Source: Bacteroidales bacterium (lineage in GTDB: Bacteria > Bacteroidota > Bacteroidia > Bacteroidales > UBA10428). Taken from it: DNA of 64,000 nt. Every line of letters starts with the position of its first letter. Position 1 is the stretch's first letter. The notes under the pieces were generated by a model. That model searched no databases and was not told the DNA's origin. It saw only the letters and a program-made list of their open reading frames with translations. The stretch lies in NCBI GenBank assembly GCA_016933335.1, contig JAFGBD010000017.1, positions 1 to 64,000 of the forward strand. Direction: 5' to 3'. The position numbers and the translations under genes were made by a program. Below, piece after piece: positions 43,037-52,125 of this stretch.

Positions 43037-44794
43037 ATGAAAAGAATCTTGCTTTCCTTTATTATGATTATTTCCCTTCCGGCTGTTCAGCATGTCAATT
43101 CACAGGAATATGCTGAGGATAACAAGGTAATCATTACCGGTAATTATACCATCCCTGATTGTCCTGACTGGCTGCATAAAGCAGTGTTCTACCAGATCTA
43201 TCCGCAGACATTTTACGACAGCAATGGTGACGGTACTGGAGACCTGCAGGGAATCATTGAAAAACTCGGTTATGTTAAAAGCCTTGGCGTGGACGGGATA
43301 TGGCTGAATCCATTTTTTGAGTCACCTTTTAATGACGCAGGATATGATGTTTCGGATTATTATAATGTTGCACCGAGGTACGGTACCAATGAAGATGCCA
43401 GGCTTCTTTTTAATGAGGCTGAAAAACGTGATCTGAAAATCCTGATAGACTATGTGATCAGTTACACCAGTATTGACCATCCGTGGTTCCGGGAATCGGC
43501 AAAGCAGGAGAAAAACAAATATTCGAACTGGTATATCTGGACCGATAACATGTGGATTAATCCGCCCGAAGCTTATAAAGATGCATTTATCAAGGGATAC
43601 AGCAGGCGAAACGGGCAGTTTATGCGGAATTTTTACTGGAGCCAGCCTGCATTGAATTACGGATTTGCCAAGCCTGAAGCACCCTGGATGCTTCCCGTTG
43701 ATCATCCTGATATCCTGGCGCTGCAGCAAGAGCTTAAAAAAGTGCTGAGATTCTGGATGGATATGGGTGCGGACGGCTTCAGGGCTGATATGGCAGGAGC
43801 GCTTGTAAAGAATGCAAATATTCAGGGTAACGACCAGTTTTACACTACAAGAGATGAAGGCACCAGGAAATGGTGGAATGAGATCAGGGGCATTATGGAC
43901 AAGGAATACCCCGGTTCTTTTATGGTTGCCGAATGGTCGCATCCCGAGTCAGCGCTGGACGGAGGAGGATTTCATGCAGATTTTTATCACTGGTTCCCGG
44001 GATACAACGATCTGCTTCAGAAAGAAAGCTGGCGTATCCTGAACGGTTACTCAGAGGGACACAGTTTCTTTGACAGGCAGGGAAAAGGCAGCATCACCGG
44101 ATTTCTGCAGATGTATATGGATCAGTATAACAAGACAAAGGGAAAAGGCTATATCCTTCTTCCCCTGGGAAATCATGACCTGTCACGACTGAATATCGAC
44201 CGCAGCCGGCAGGAGCTGGAAATGATCTTTGCCTTTTCCATCACCATGCCCGGGATACCTTTCATCTATTACGGGAATGAAATCGGGATGCGGCAACTGT
44301 ATGGTTTGCCGCATGTGGAAGGGGCCTACAAGCCAAGGGCCGGCGCAAGAACACCCATGCAATGGATGCCGGGAAAAAACCTGGGATTTTCGTCAGGTGA
44401 TCCTGAAAACCTTTATCTGCCGGTAGATACGGCAGCAGACGCGCCCAATGTTGCCGGCCAGGAAAATGATCCCCGTTCTTTACTGAACACGGTCAGGTAT
44501 CTCATTCAGCTGAAAAAAAATGAACCTTCCCTGGCTGCCTATGCCGAATTTGTTCCTGTGTATGCAAAGGAGAATACCTACCCCTTTATATTTGCCAGGG
44601 CAGCCGGAAAGGAGACCATTATTGCCATATTCAATCCTGCCGGCCATGAAGCCCGGGCTTCATTCTCCCTGAACATCGCTGCAAAGAAACTTAAACTGCT
44701 TGCAGGTGATAAAATCAACATCTCAAATAAAAAACAGGATTATACACTGACCATGCCCGGCACAAGTTATGCAGTGTATAAGATGATTTACTAG
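43037..44794 (+). CDS. Secreted GH13 alpha-amylase / alpha-glucosidase family enzyme
   Basis: The 585-aa protein has a signal peptide (MKRILLSFIMIISLPAVQHVNSQ) and acts outside the cytoplasm. The catalytic barrel starts at WLHKAVFYQIYPQTF (near 45). Region II is DGFRADMAG (nucleophile Asp near 252), region III MVAEWSHPE (acid/base Glu near 301) and region IV LGNHDLSRL (near 379). Region I is odd: family DVVxNH reads DYVISY, so the conserved substrate-binding Asn-His pair is missing. GYDVSDYYNV and RTPMQWM resemble oligo-1,6- and alpha-glucosidases. A short C-terminal beta domain ends the protein. A terminator shared with the convergent rha operon follows. Confidence 0.93.
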   Translation: MKRILLSFIMIISLPAVQHVNSQEYAEDNKVIITGNYTIPDCPDWLHKAVFYQIYPQTFYDSNGDGTGDLQGIIEKLGYVKSLGVDGIWLNPFFESPFNDAGYDVSDYYNVAPRYGTNEDARLLFNEAEKRDLKILIDYVISYTSIDHPWFRESAKQEKNKYSNWYIWTDNMWINPPEAYKDAFIKGYSRRNGQFMRNFYWSQPALNYGFAKPEAPWMLPVDHPDILALQQELKKVLRFWMDMGADGFRADMAGALVKNANIQGNDQFYTTRDEGTRKWWNEIRGIMDKEYPGSFMVAEWSHPESALDGGGFHADFYHWFPGYNDLLQKESWRILNGYSEGHSFFDRQGKGSITGFLQMYMDQYNKTKGKGYILLPLGNHDLSRLNIDRSRQELEMIFAFSITMPGIPFIYYGNEIGMRQLYGLPHVEGAYKPRAGARTPMQWMPGKNLGFSSGDPENLYLPVDTAADAPNVAGQENDPRSLLNTVRYLIQLKKNEPSLAAYAEFVPVYAKENTYPFIFARAAGKETIIAIFNPAGHEARASFSLNIAAKKLKLLAGDKINISNKKQDYTLTMPGTSYAVYKMIY

Positions 44795-44811
44795 ACCGGT
44801 CACACTGCACC

Positions 44812-44840
44812 AAAAAAGCCCCACTTTATTGGTGAGGCTT
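44812..44840 (-). terminator. Terminator of the rhaTBA operon
   Basis: AAGCCCCAC and GTGAGGCTT form a 9-bp stem with one mismatch; on the minus strand six T residues follow. It lies 25 bp past the rhaA stop and may also stop the convergent GH13 transcript. Confidence 0.7.
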
Positions 44841-44864
44841 CATTACAGAATATAGGGTCTGTTA

Positions 44865-46133
44865 TTATCTCTTGTTCAGTACCTCCTTTTCATATTGCTG
44901 TATGACAGGGATGAATGTTTCACCGACAGGTACGTTGTTTTTCATGCAATAATAATCCCAGACTGCACCGAATGGTTTTGCTTTTGCTTCTTCCATCAGT
45001 GCAAGTTTCTCAAATCCCTGTCCGTTGTTTTCATATTTCCGCATTGTCTCTGCCGGATCGAGCAGCGCAAGCAATAATGCTTTCAGGGCAGCCCTTGTGC
45101 CAATCACATATGCCCCGATGCGGTTGATGCTGGCATCGAAAAAGTCGAGACCGATACAAACCTTATCCAGCTTGTCAGCCCAGACAATTTCCTGCATCAG
45201 TGACCTCACCTCATCATTCAGGGTAACCACATGGTCGCTGTCCCAGCGAATCGGACGGGTAACATGGAATAACAGCTCATCAATAAACTGGAACACTGCC
45301 GAGACTTTATCCGAGACCTGCTCGGTCGGGTGAAAATGCCCGATATCCAGGCAAAGCATCATTTTATTTACAATTGCATAGCCGAGGTAAAATTCATGTG
45401 ATCCGACCGTGTAGGCTTCAGCACCGATCCCAAACAATTTTGATTCCACTGCATCGGCCATGTTTTTTGGATCATATTTTTTTGCGCTGATCACATCCAG
45501 CGAATCTTTCAGGATAGCCCTGTGCCTGAACCTGTCGACCGTCAGTTCTTTGGAACCGTCGGGAATCCAGATATTATGTACGGTCCTTGAACCAAGCTCC
45601 CTGCCGAAGAAATCACTGATTTCGCGGCAACGCTTCACATGTTCTATCCAGAAGTTTCGGATACCCTTATCTTTGGATGCAATGGTGAATCCTGAATCTG
45701 CCTTTGGATGAGAAAAAAGCGTGCAGTTGAAGTCAACACCGATACCCTGCGATTTTGCCCAGTCTGCCCAGCTTTTAAAATGTGCTGTCCCTATCTGGTC
45801 ACGATCCACCAGTTTGCCGCCAAAATCGCCATAGCTTGCATGAAGGCTGATACGGTGCTTCCCCGGGATCAGCGAATAGGCTTTTTCAAGGTCTTTTCTA
45901 AGCTGTTCAATGGTCCTTGCTTTACCCGGATAGTTACCGGTTGCCTGGATACCTCCTCCTGAAAGGACCGAATCGGGCTTCTCAAAGCCACCCACATCAT
46001 CGGCCTGCCAGCAATGCAAAGAAATAGCGGCTCCTGACAGACGGTCCATTGCCTTTTCGGTATCCACCCCTATGTCAGCGTATTCTTCGCGCGCCAGCTC
46101 ATATGCCTTCTGAATTCTTGTTGATTTATCCAT
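44865..46133 (-). CDS. rhaA: L-rhamnose isomerase
   Basis: The enzyme interconverts L-rhamnose and L-rhamnulose, the first step of rhamnose breakdown. The 422-aa length is normal. Family blocks are SLHCWQADDVGGFE (38-51), the ISLHASYGDF region, FNCTLFSHPKADSGFT, the metal-binding region LCLDIGHFHPTEQVSD, and HVTRPIRWDSDHVV. It is the last gene of rhaT-rhaB-rhaA, 33 bp after rhaB, and a terminator follows. Confidence 0.97.
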   Translation of the reverse strand: MDKSTRIQKAYELAREEYADIGVDTEKAMDRLSGAAISLHCWQADDVGGFEKPDSVLSGGGIQATGNYPGKARTIEQLRKDLEKAYSLIPGKHRISLHASYGDFGGKLVDRDQIGTAHFKSWADWAKSQGIGVDFNCTLFSHPKADSGFTIASKDKGIRNFWIEHVKRCREISDFFGRELGSRTVHNIWIPDGSKELTVDRFRHRAILKDSLDVISAKKYDPKNMADAVESKLFGIGAEAYTVGSHEFYLGYAIVNKMMLCLDIGHFHPTEQVSDKVSAVFQFIDELLFHVTRPIRWDSDHVVTLNDEVRSLMQEIVWADKLDKVCIGLDFFDASINRIGAYVIGTRAALKALLLALLDPAETMRKYENNGQGFEKLALMEEAKAKPFGAVWDYYCMKNNVPVGETFIPVIQQYEKEVLNKR

Positions 46134-46166
46134 AATAATTATTTATTGAATTGTTGATTATTAATT

Positions 46167-47645
46167 TTAGTAATTTATTGCCAGCTTCCTGAACCTTTCA
46201 TATGCCTTATCCCATGCTTCAAAGTTTTCCGGCTGATACGATTTGAATTCAAATGAATTCCTGATGATCTGCCTGATTTCAGACAATGACCTGGCATGGC
46301 CCAGTGCCATTGCCTGAACCATGATGTTGCCAATTGCAGTACCTTCTGCCGGTCCGGCCACTACAGGCAGTCCGGTAGCATTTGCAGTAAACTGGCAGAG
46401 CAGCTGGTTTTGCGAGCCGCCGCCAATAATATGAATTTTACTGATTTTCTTATCAGAAATACCCTTCAGACTTTCAATGACACCGCGGTACTTTAATGCC
46501 AGGCTGTCAAAAACACAACGTGAAAACTCAGCCGGGGTTTGAGGTACAGGCTGTCCTGTTGACCGGCAGAAATCTGCGAGGGCAGCTGGCATATCAACCG
46601 GATTCAGAAATGAGGAATCATCCGGATCAACCAGTGATCTGAAAGGATCAGCCTGTTCTGCCATTTTTACAATCTCGGGAAATGAATATTCCTTCTTCTG
46701 ATTATCCCAGCAACGTTTACATTCCTGAATCAACCATAAACCCATGATGTTCTTCAGAACCCTGTATGTTTTTTCAACTCCTCCTTCATTTGTAAAATTA
46801 AAGGCAAGGGTCTGCTCAGAAATCAATGGCTTTGGTGATTCAATGCCCATCAGCGACCAGGTACCGGAACTGATATAGGCAAAATGCTCATCCTCGGCAG
46901 GGATGGAAGCAATGGCTGCGCCTGTATCATGTGTTGCAGGTGCAATTACGTTTATCTGCGGCACCTGTGTCTCCCGTGCCACATCGGCTGTGAGTCTGCC
47001 AATGATTGTACCCGGATCCACGATTTCCTGCATGATATCCATTGAGACACCGATGGCATCAAACAGTTCTTTCTCCCAGCCTCCTTTGACCGGATTAAAC
47101 AGCTGTGACGTGGTTGCAAAAGTAAATTCCGATTTTTTCACACCTGTCAGAAAATAATTAATGATATCCGGGACGAACAACAAATCTGTTGCCAGTGTCA
47201 TGATGGGAAGTCCATCCCGCCTGGCGGCAAAAAGCTGAAAAATAGTGTTAAACTGCATGAACTGAATCCCGGTGAGTTCATAAACCCTTTTTTTCGGGAT
47301 AATCCTGAATAGTTCTTCCATTGCGTTATCGGTGCGATGATCACGGTATGCATAGGGGACGCCAAGCATGCTACCCTGCTTATCAAAAAGGGCATAATCC
47401 ACTCCCCAGGTATCAAGGCCAATGGACTCGGGCTTCTGTTCGATACCTGCACATTCTGCTATACCGTGTTTGATCTCATCAAACAACCTTAGAAAATCCC
47501 AGTGGTAATTACCCAGCAGGGTGGTCATACCGTTATAGAAACGGTTGATCTCCTTCAGGGATATCCTTCCTTTATCCAGAATCCCGAGCACACCCCTGCC
47601 GCTTGAGGCGCCAAGATCGAATGCTAAATAACTGTGTCCGCTCAT
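46167..47645 (-). CDS. rhaB: Rhamnulokinase
   Basis: The kinase phosphorylates L-rhamnulose at C1. The FGGY-kinase layout is present: YLAFDLGASSGRGVLG at the N-terminus (phosphate 1), LDTWGVDYALFD near 75, ATHDTGAAIASIPA near 238, ISSGTWSLMGIE, and HIIGGGSQNQLLCQF near 392. The ATG at 47645 (MSGHSYLAFD) is preferred to a TTG 12 bp earlier. Length is 492 aa. It lies 50 bp after rhaT and 33 bp before rhaA. The L-rhamnulose-1-phosphate aldolase gene (rhaD) is not in the window. Confidence 0.96.
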   Translation of the reverse strand: MSGHSYLAFDLGASSGRGVLGILDKGRISLKEINRFYNGMTTLLGNYHWDFLRLFDEIKHGIAECAGIEQKPESIGLDTWGVDYALFDKQGSMLGVPYAYRDHRTDNAMEELFRIIPKKRVYELTGIQFMQFNTIFQLFAARRDGLPIMTLATDLLFVPDIINYFLTGVKKSEFTFATTSQLFNPVKGGWEKELFDAIGVSMDIMQEIVDPGTIIGRLTADVARETQVPQINVIAPATHDTGAAIASIPAEDEHFAYISSGTWSLMGIESPKPLISEQTLAFNFTNEGGVEKTYRVLKNIMGLWLIQECKRCWDNQKKEYSFPEIVKMAEQADPFRSLVDPDDSSFLNPVDMPAALADFCRSTGQPVPQTPAEFSRCVFDSLALKYRGVIESLKGISDKKISKIHIIGGGSQNQLLCQFTANATGLPVVAGPAEGTAIGNIMVQAMALGHARSLSEIRQIIRNSFEFKSYQPENFEAWDKAYERFRKLAINY

Positions 47646-47695
47646 ATGATTGTACAAAAATTAAATAATACTTTCCGGATACGGAAAATTATGAA

Positions 47696-48757
47696 TTACA
47701 ATGATTTGGCAATACCAAAGACAATTGTCGAAGAAATCAGTATGATCAATCCGATGACCAGTGTGGTTATTGTTTTCCTGCTTACGCCTTTCCATTCCTT
47801 TGTTATCAATCCCCACATATTGCTGAATATTATGCTCGAGGCCATCAGCAGGCTCCACCCTGCAACTCCTTTGAGAATGGATTCACCCATCCCGTAGAAG
47901 AACATCTGCAGATACCAGAGAATGCCTGCAATGATTGAAAAAGTATAATTGTTGATAAGGGGAGCTTTCAGAAAATCACCACCGGTCCTGTTTTTTATCT
48001 GCAGGAAGATACAGTAAGCCGCGTTGATGAGAAAACCCCCGAACATGATACATATGAATGAAGGATTGTTCTGGAACACTTCGCTGGCACCATGAGCCTG
48101 CGTGATGCCGGCAAGAGGCTTGCCGGCTGCAACTCCCATAGCAAAAGCAGCACTCATCAGACCTGAAAAAACAGCAACCAGAATGCCTTTCTTCATATTA
48201 AAATCCCTGACACCTTCTTTCTTGACATCATCAGATACCTCCCTGTCCTTCATCATACCGGCACGGCCATTGATGGCAATGCCAAGAATGCATATAAGCA
48301 CTCCGAGCAGTGTTACGAGTCCTGAGCCGGTTGAAAGCAGATCACCAAAAGGAGGTGTACCCGGAAAGAGACCGGTAAATGCAGCGGGAGCAATGGATAC
48401 CATTGCAGAAGGCAGTAAGGCTCCGAATACAAGTGTAAGTCCGAGTGCAATGGACATACCAAGGGACACACCGAGGTATCTCATTGATAACCCGAATGTT
48501 AATCCGCCAATACCCCAAAGCACGCCAAAAATAAATGGTTTGAATAATGTTGCTGCCGGGGCTTCACCAAACACTCCTGTCAGATCAGGAACCGTGGCAA
48601 ATGAAAAAGCCCAGGGCGCGACGATCCATGAAAATACACCGCCTACCAGCCAGTATACTTCCCATGACCATGTTTTAACACGTTTGAATGGAATATAAAA
48701 TGTACCGTTTGCAAATCCTCCAAGGAGGACAAAGATAGTACCCAGCAAAATTGCCAT
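47696..48757 (-). CDS. rhaT: L-rhamnose/H+ symporter
   Basis: The 353-aa inner-membrane protein has about ten transmembrane helices and the RhaT-specific opening AILLGTIFVLLGGFANGTFY, the FKRVKTWSWEVYWLVGG block, then GLTFGLSMRYLGVSLGMS and AGKPLAGITQAHGAS. It imports L-rhamnose with protons. It is the first gene of the rhaT-rhaB-rhaA operon; upstream lie an inverted repeat and the divergent GH88 promoter, suggesting shared control. Confidence 0.96.
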   Translation of the reverse strand: MAILLGTIFVLLGGFANGTFYIPFKRVKTWSWEVYWLVGGVFSWIVAPWAFSFATVPDLTGVFGEAPAATLFKPFIFGVLWGIGGLTFGLSMRYLGVSLGMSIALGLTLVFGALLPSAMVSIAPAAFTGLFPGTPPFGDLLSTGSGLVTLLGVLICILGIAINGRAGMMKDREVSDDVKKEGVRDFNMKKGILVAVFSGLMSAAFAMGVAAGKPLAGITQAHGASEVFQNNPSFICIMFGGFLINAAYCIFLQIKNRTGGDFLKAPLINNYTFSIIAGILWYLQMFFYGMGESILKGVAGWSLLMASSIIFSNMWGLITKEWKGVSRKTITTLVIGLIILISSTIVFGIAKSL

Positions 48758-48850
48758 AATGATTTGAATTTATTTATAACATAAGGTTAAGAAACGATAA
48801 AAATATAAATTTTTTTTACATAATCCTGCCTGACAGCACGGAACTTTTTG

Positions 48851-48869
48851 CATCATGTACTTCATGATG
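48851..48869. promoter_or_regulatory. Inverted repeat, candidate rhamnose-regulator operator
   Basis: CATCATG-TACTT-CATGATG has 7-bp arms around 5 bp, about 95 bp upstream of rhaT. The word ATGTACTT inside it recurs at 48904-48911, between the two elements of the divergent GH88 promoter. No regulator gene of the RhaR type is adjacent. Confidence 0.4.
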
Positions 48870-48900
48870 TCCCTGCAGAAACGAAAAAAATGTTATAACA

Positions 48901-48932
48901 TTGATGTACTTAACAGGTATTTTTTAGTTTTG
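48901..48932 (+). promoter_or_regulatory. Putative promoter of the GH88 gene
   Basis: TTG (48901-48903), a 21-bp spacer and TAGTTTTG (48925-48932) match the Bacteroidota consensus well. The predicted leader to ATG 49056 is about 117 nt, long enough for leader control. Confidence 0.5.
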
Positions 48933-49055
48933 TATGCACCGGACATGAAAGGGATGGAATGAAGATTGCGGATCATTGAGACGGATTGACCTTATCTGGT
49001 AAATATACCTGTGAACTCATCATACATTAATACAAGAAATATATTGAAAAATATC

Positions 49056-50249
49056 ATGAAACCTTCTAATACGTTTTTGGCAGCTTTGATTGCGGCATTT
49101 CTCTTTGCAGCCTGCGATAATCAGTCTTTACGGCTTCAAAAGATGATCCTCCACAGCTTTGATTCTGCGGTACAACAGTATAAAATCATGGCTGACTCAT
49201 TAAAAAACAAGCCGGGAATGCTTCCAAGGTCATGTCAGAGCGACGGCTCACTTATCACATGTAAACCTGACTGGTGGGTAAGCGGCTTTTTTCCCGGTTC
49301 TTTGTGGTATTTATATGAATACTCCGGCGATGATGACTTAAAGCAACTGGCCGAATATTTCACAAAACGCGTTGAAGAGCAGCAATATAATACAAGCACC
49401 CATGATATCGGATTTATGATATACTGCAGCTATGGCAATGGATACAGAATTACGCAAAATGAACAATATAAGAATGTTATCCTTTCGGCTTCAGAATCGC
49501 TGGCAACAAGATTTCATCCGGTTGTCGGGTGCATCCGTTCATGGGACTGGGGCGAATGGCAGTACCCGGTCATCATCGACAACATGATGAACCTTGAATT
49601 GATGTTCTTTGCTTCACAAAATAAAAACGATGAGAAGATGTACCAGATTGCTGTTTCGCATGCCGGTACAACCCTTAAAAACCATTTCAGGCAGGACGGG
49701 AGCAGTTACCATGTGGTTTCATATGATACCCTCACCGGCCGGGTACTGAAACGCCAGACCAGGCAGGGTTATTCAGATGAATCGTCCTGGGCAAGAGGCC
49801 AGGCATGGGCATTGTATGGTTATACCATGAGCTATCGTGAGACCGGAGAACCCAAATACCTGAACCAGGCAAAAAAAATAGCCGGTTTCATTATGAACCA
49901 TCCAGGACTTCCTGAAGATAAGGTTCCGTACTGGGATTTTGATGCACCTGATATCCCCGGCACTTATCGCGATGCTTCAGCAGCAGCAATCATCTGTTCT
50001 GCATTAATCGAGCTCAGCCGGTCAGCGGATCCCTCCCAGGGCAGACAATACCTGGAGACAGCAGAGATGTTGCTTAAATCACTTTCTTCCCCGGAATACA
50101 GGTCTGACCCGGGGACCAACGGGAATTTTTTGTTAAAACATTGTGTCGGATCAATGCCTGAAAATTCGGAGGTTGATGTTCCTCTGACATACGCAGACTA
50201 CTATTACCTGGAAGCGATGATGCGGTATAAAAAGCTTAAGGGATTTTAG
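49056..50249 (+). CDS. GH88 unsaturated glucuronyl hydrolase lipoprotein
   Basis: These enzymes remove the 4,5-unsaturated uronic acid left at the non-reducing end by polysaccharide lyases. The ATG at 49056 gives a lipoprotein signal (MKPSNTFLAALIAAFLFAAC), so it is preferred to a GTG 45 bp earlier. The (alpha/alpha)6 barrel carries WWVSGFFPGSLWYLYEY, Asp 117 in THDIGFM, Asp 175 in IIDNMMNLELMF, ARGQAWALYGYT, and the LKHCVGSMPENSEVDVPLTYADYY end block, as in GH88. Length is normal. The gene is divergent from rhaT and next to a GH2 gene, which suggests a rhamnose/uronate glycan. Confidence 0.93.
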   Translation: MKPSNTFLAALIAAFLFAACDNQSLRLQKMILHSFDSAVQQYKIMADSLKNKPGMLPRSCQSDGSLITCKPDWWVSGFFPGSLWYLYEYSGDDDLKQLAEYFTKRVEEQQYNTSTHDIGFMIYCSYGNGYRITQNEQYKNVILSASESLATRFHPVVGCIRSWDWGEWQYPVIIDNMMNLELMFFASQNKNDEKMYQIAVSHAGTTLKNHFRQDGSSYHVVSYDTLTGRVLKRQTRQGYSDESSWARGQAWALYGYTMSYRETGEPKYLNQAKKIAGFIMNHPGLPEDKVPYWDFDAPDIPGTYRDASAAAIICSALIELSRSADPSQGRQYLETAEMLLKSLSSPEYRSDPGTNGNFLLKHCVGSMPENSEVDVPLTYADYYYLEAMMRYKKLKGF

Positions 50250-50272
50250 AAATTTTATGGAATCCGTGTAAT

Positions 50273-52105
50273 TCACCTGTACCTCATCTCTGCCTGGTCG
50301 TAAAAATCTTTAAGTATATGAAAAGCCTTTTTCTTTTTGCCATTCCGGCCAATAACACCTTTTCTGTTCCAGCCGTCCTGAATACCGGGCAATAATCTCC
50401 TGGGAGACCTGAAATCGCATAATATCCACGGAGACACTCCCCTGAACTGCGGGATCTTCATCAGCATCTCCAGTGTCTTTTTATAAAGGTCTTCCTGGTA
50501 TTCCTCAGACCATCTGGTCAGTGCATCAGCATGCATTCCCTGTAAAGCCCCTCCCCCGCATTCACTGATGATAACAGGTTTGTTGTACGGTATTTTCCAT
50601 GTAATGCTGTTACATTTTTCAGGAAGTCCGTCATACCAGCCGACATATTCATTAAAACTTATCACATCTACAAATTCGGCAAAAGGATCTTCCACAATTC
50701 TTAAATTCGGATCATTTTTATCGCCGCGGGCTTCCATGGCAGCCGAAACCAGCCTGGTATCATCCATGCTGCGTGCATGCTCTACCAGGCCTTTCAGAAA
50801 GCTGTTTCTTTCCCCGCTCAGAGGAGTCTCATTTGCCATTGACCAGATGATGACACTTGCACGGTTTTTATCGCGGTGAATGAGATCGGACAGTTGCTTT
50901 TTTGCAAGACCGAAAGTCTCCGGGTTATCAAACTGGATTGTCCAGTAAACAGGTATCTCTTCCCATACCATGATCCCCATCTCATCGGCCAGCCTTGCCA
51001 TATATTCGTTATGGGGGTAATGTGCCAGGCGCACATAGTTGCAGTTCAGCTCTCTGGCCCAGTTCAGCAGCAATTGTGCATCCACTTCCGAATAAGCCCT
51101 TCCACCGCGCAAAGCATTCTCTTCGTGGATACAGATGCCTCTCAGAAAAACAGGCTTATTGTTCAGCAATATCTCTGTGCCTGATGTCTCAACTGACCTG
51201 AAACCGATTCTTTCTGAAATACTGTCAGACAGGCTGATGATATTTACGCGGTACAGTTTCGGATTTCCAGGTGACCACAGATCCATCTTATCAGACGATA
51301 TATGAATGTCCGCATGGCCGTTAACATCACAGGTGAATTCACTGCTGATCTCCAGTTCAGGTATCTCAATGTGTATTTTTTGATTTTTTGTTTCACCGTC
51401 AAGCTTTACAAATCCTGCAATTTCGTTATTTGATCCTTTTTTTAACCGGATGGAATAGTCCAGGATAAATGTCGCAGGTACCTCTGCAATTATAACATCG
51501 CGGGTGATGCCTCCGTAATTCCACCAGTCGGTGTTCAATGTTGGCACACCTTCCATTTTACGTTTATTGTCAACTTTTACCACCAGCGAATTTGCCTTAT
51601 CACGCAGTAAGGAGGTAATTTCATAATTAAAGGGAGTAAAGCCTCCGATATGTTTTCCCAGCTTTTTTCCGTTCAGGTACACGTCGGCTTCATAATTCAC
51701 GGCTCCGAAATAAACAAACACCCTGTTGCCGGGTTTTGATTTCTCGTAATCAAAGACTTTCCGGTACCACACCGTGCCTTCGTAATAAAATAACTTCTCA
51801 GCCTGGGAGTTCCAGTCACCCGGTACCAGCAACGTAGGTGACATATCGAATGAATATTCAATCAAATCCGTCTTGTCTTTGGGTTTTTTGTCAAGAAAGA
51901 AACCTCCCCATGGATTGGGATTTTTATCAAATGGCACATAGCGGTATTCATAATAACCTGTCTCGTACGGATCGACGATATAGTTCCATCTGCCATTCAG
52001 CGAGATGGTTGTTCGATTACCGATATTAATGATTGTTGTCTGGGACCGAAGATTCGGACAAACCGGCAGAAGGAAAATTGCAAATATGAAAAGCAGATTT
52101 TTCAT
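50273..52105 (-). CDS. GH2 glycoside hydrolase, beta-glucuronidase-like
   Basis: The 610-aa protein has a signal peptide (MKNLLFIFAIFLLPVCPNLRS). Domain order is a jelly-roll sugar-binding domain (about 30-215, RKVFDYEK, YFGAVNYEADVYLNGKKLGKHIGGF), an Ig-like domain (about 216-310), and the TIM barrel (RGICIHEENALRGGRAYSE, LNCNYVRLAHYPHNEY). The acid/base Glu is in IWSMANETP and the nucleophile in ISECGGG. The overall look is that of beta-glucuronidases; exact sugar specificity is inferred. It is 20 bp downstream of a nucleotidyltransferase gene on the same strand and convergent to the GH88 gene. Confidence 0.92.
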   Translation of the reverse strand: MKNLLFIFAIFLLPVCPNLRSQTTIINIGNRTTISLNGRWNYIVDPYETGYYEYRYVPFDKNPNPWGGFFLDKKPKDKTDLIEYSFDMSPTLLVPGDWNSQAEKLFYYEGTVWYRKVFDYEKSKPGNRVFVYFGAVNYEADVYLNGKKLGKHIGGFTPFNYEITSLLRDKANSLVVKVDNKRKMEGVPTLNTDWWNYGGITRDVIIAEVPATFILDYSIRLKKGSNNEIAGFVKLDGETKNQKIHIEIPELEISSEFTCDVNGHADIHISSDKMDLWSPGNPKLYRVNIISLSDSISERIGFRSVETSGTEILLNNKPVFLRGICIHEENALRGGRAYSEVDAQLLLNWARELNCNYVRLAHYPHNEYMARLADEMGIMVWEEIPVYWTIQFDNPETFGLAKKQLSDLIHRDKNRASVIIWSMANETPLSGERNSFLKGLVEHARSMDDTRLVSAAMEARGDKNDPNLRIVEDPFAEFVDVISFNEYVGWYDGLPEKCNSITWKIPYNKPVIISECGGGALQGMHADALTRWSEEYQEDLYKKTLEMLMKIPQFRGVSPWILCDFRSPRRLLPGIQDGWNRKGVIGRNGKKKKAFHILKDFYDQAEMRYR

Positions 52106-52125
52106 GACAACTGTGTTTTTAGTTC

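Noticed and set aside
43322-43942. 206-codon minus-strand open frame
   Set aside because: It is antisense to the secreted GH13 gene and looks like a coding shadow.
48102-48698. 198-codon plus-strand open frame
   Set aside because: It lies antisense within rhaT, whose membrane helices and family motifs are clear.
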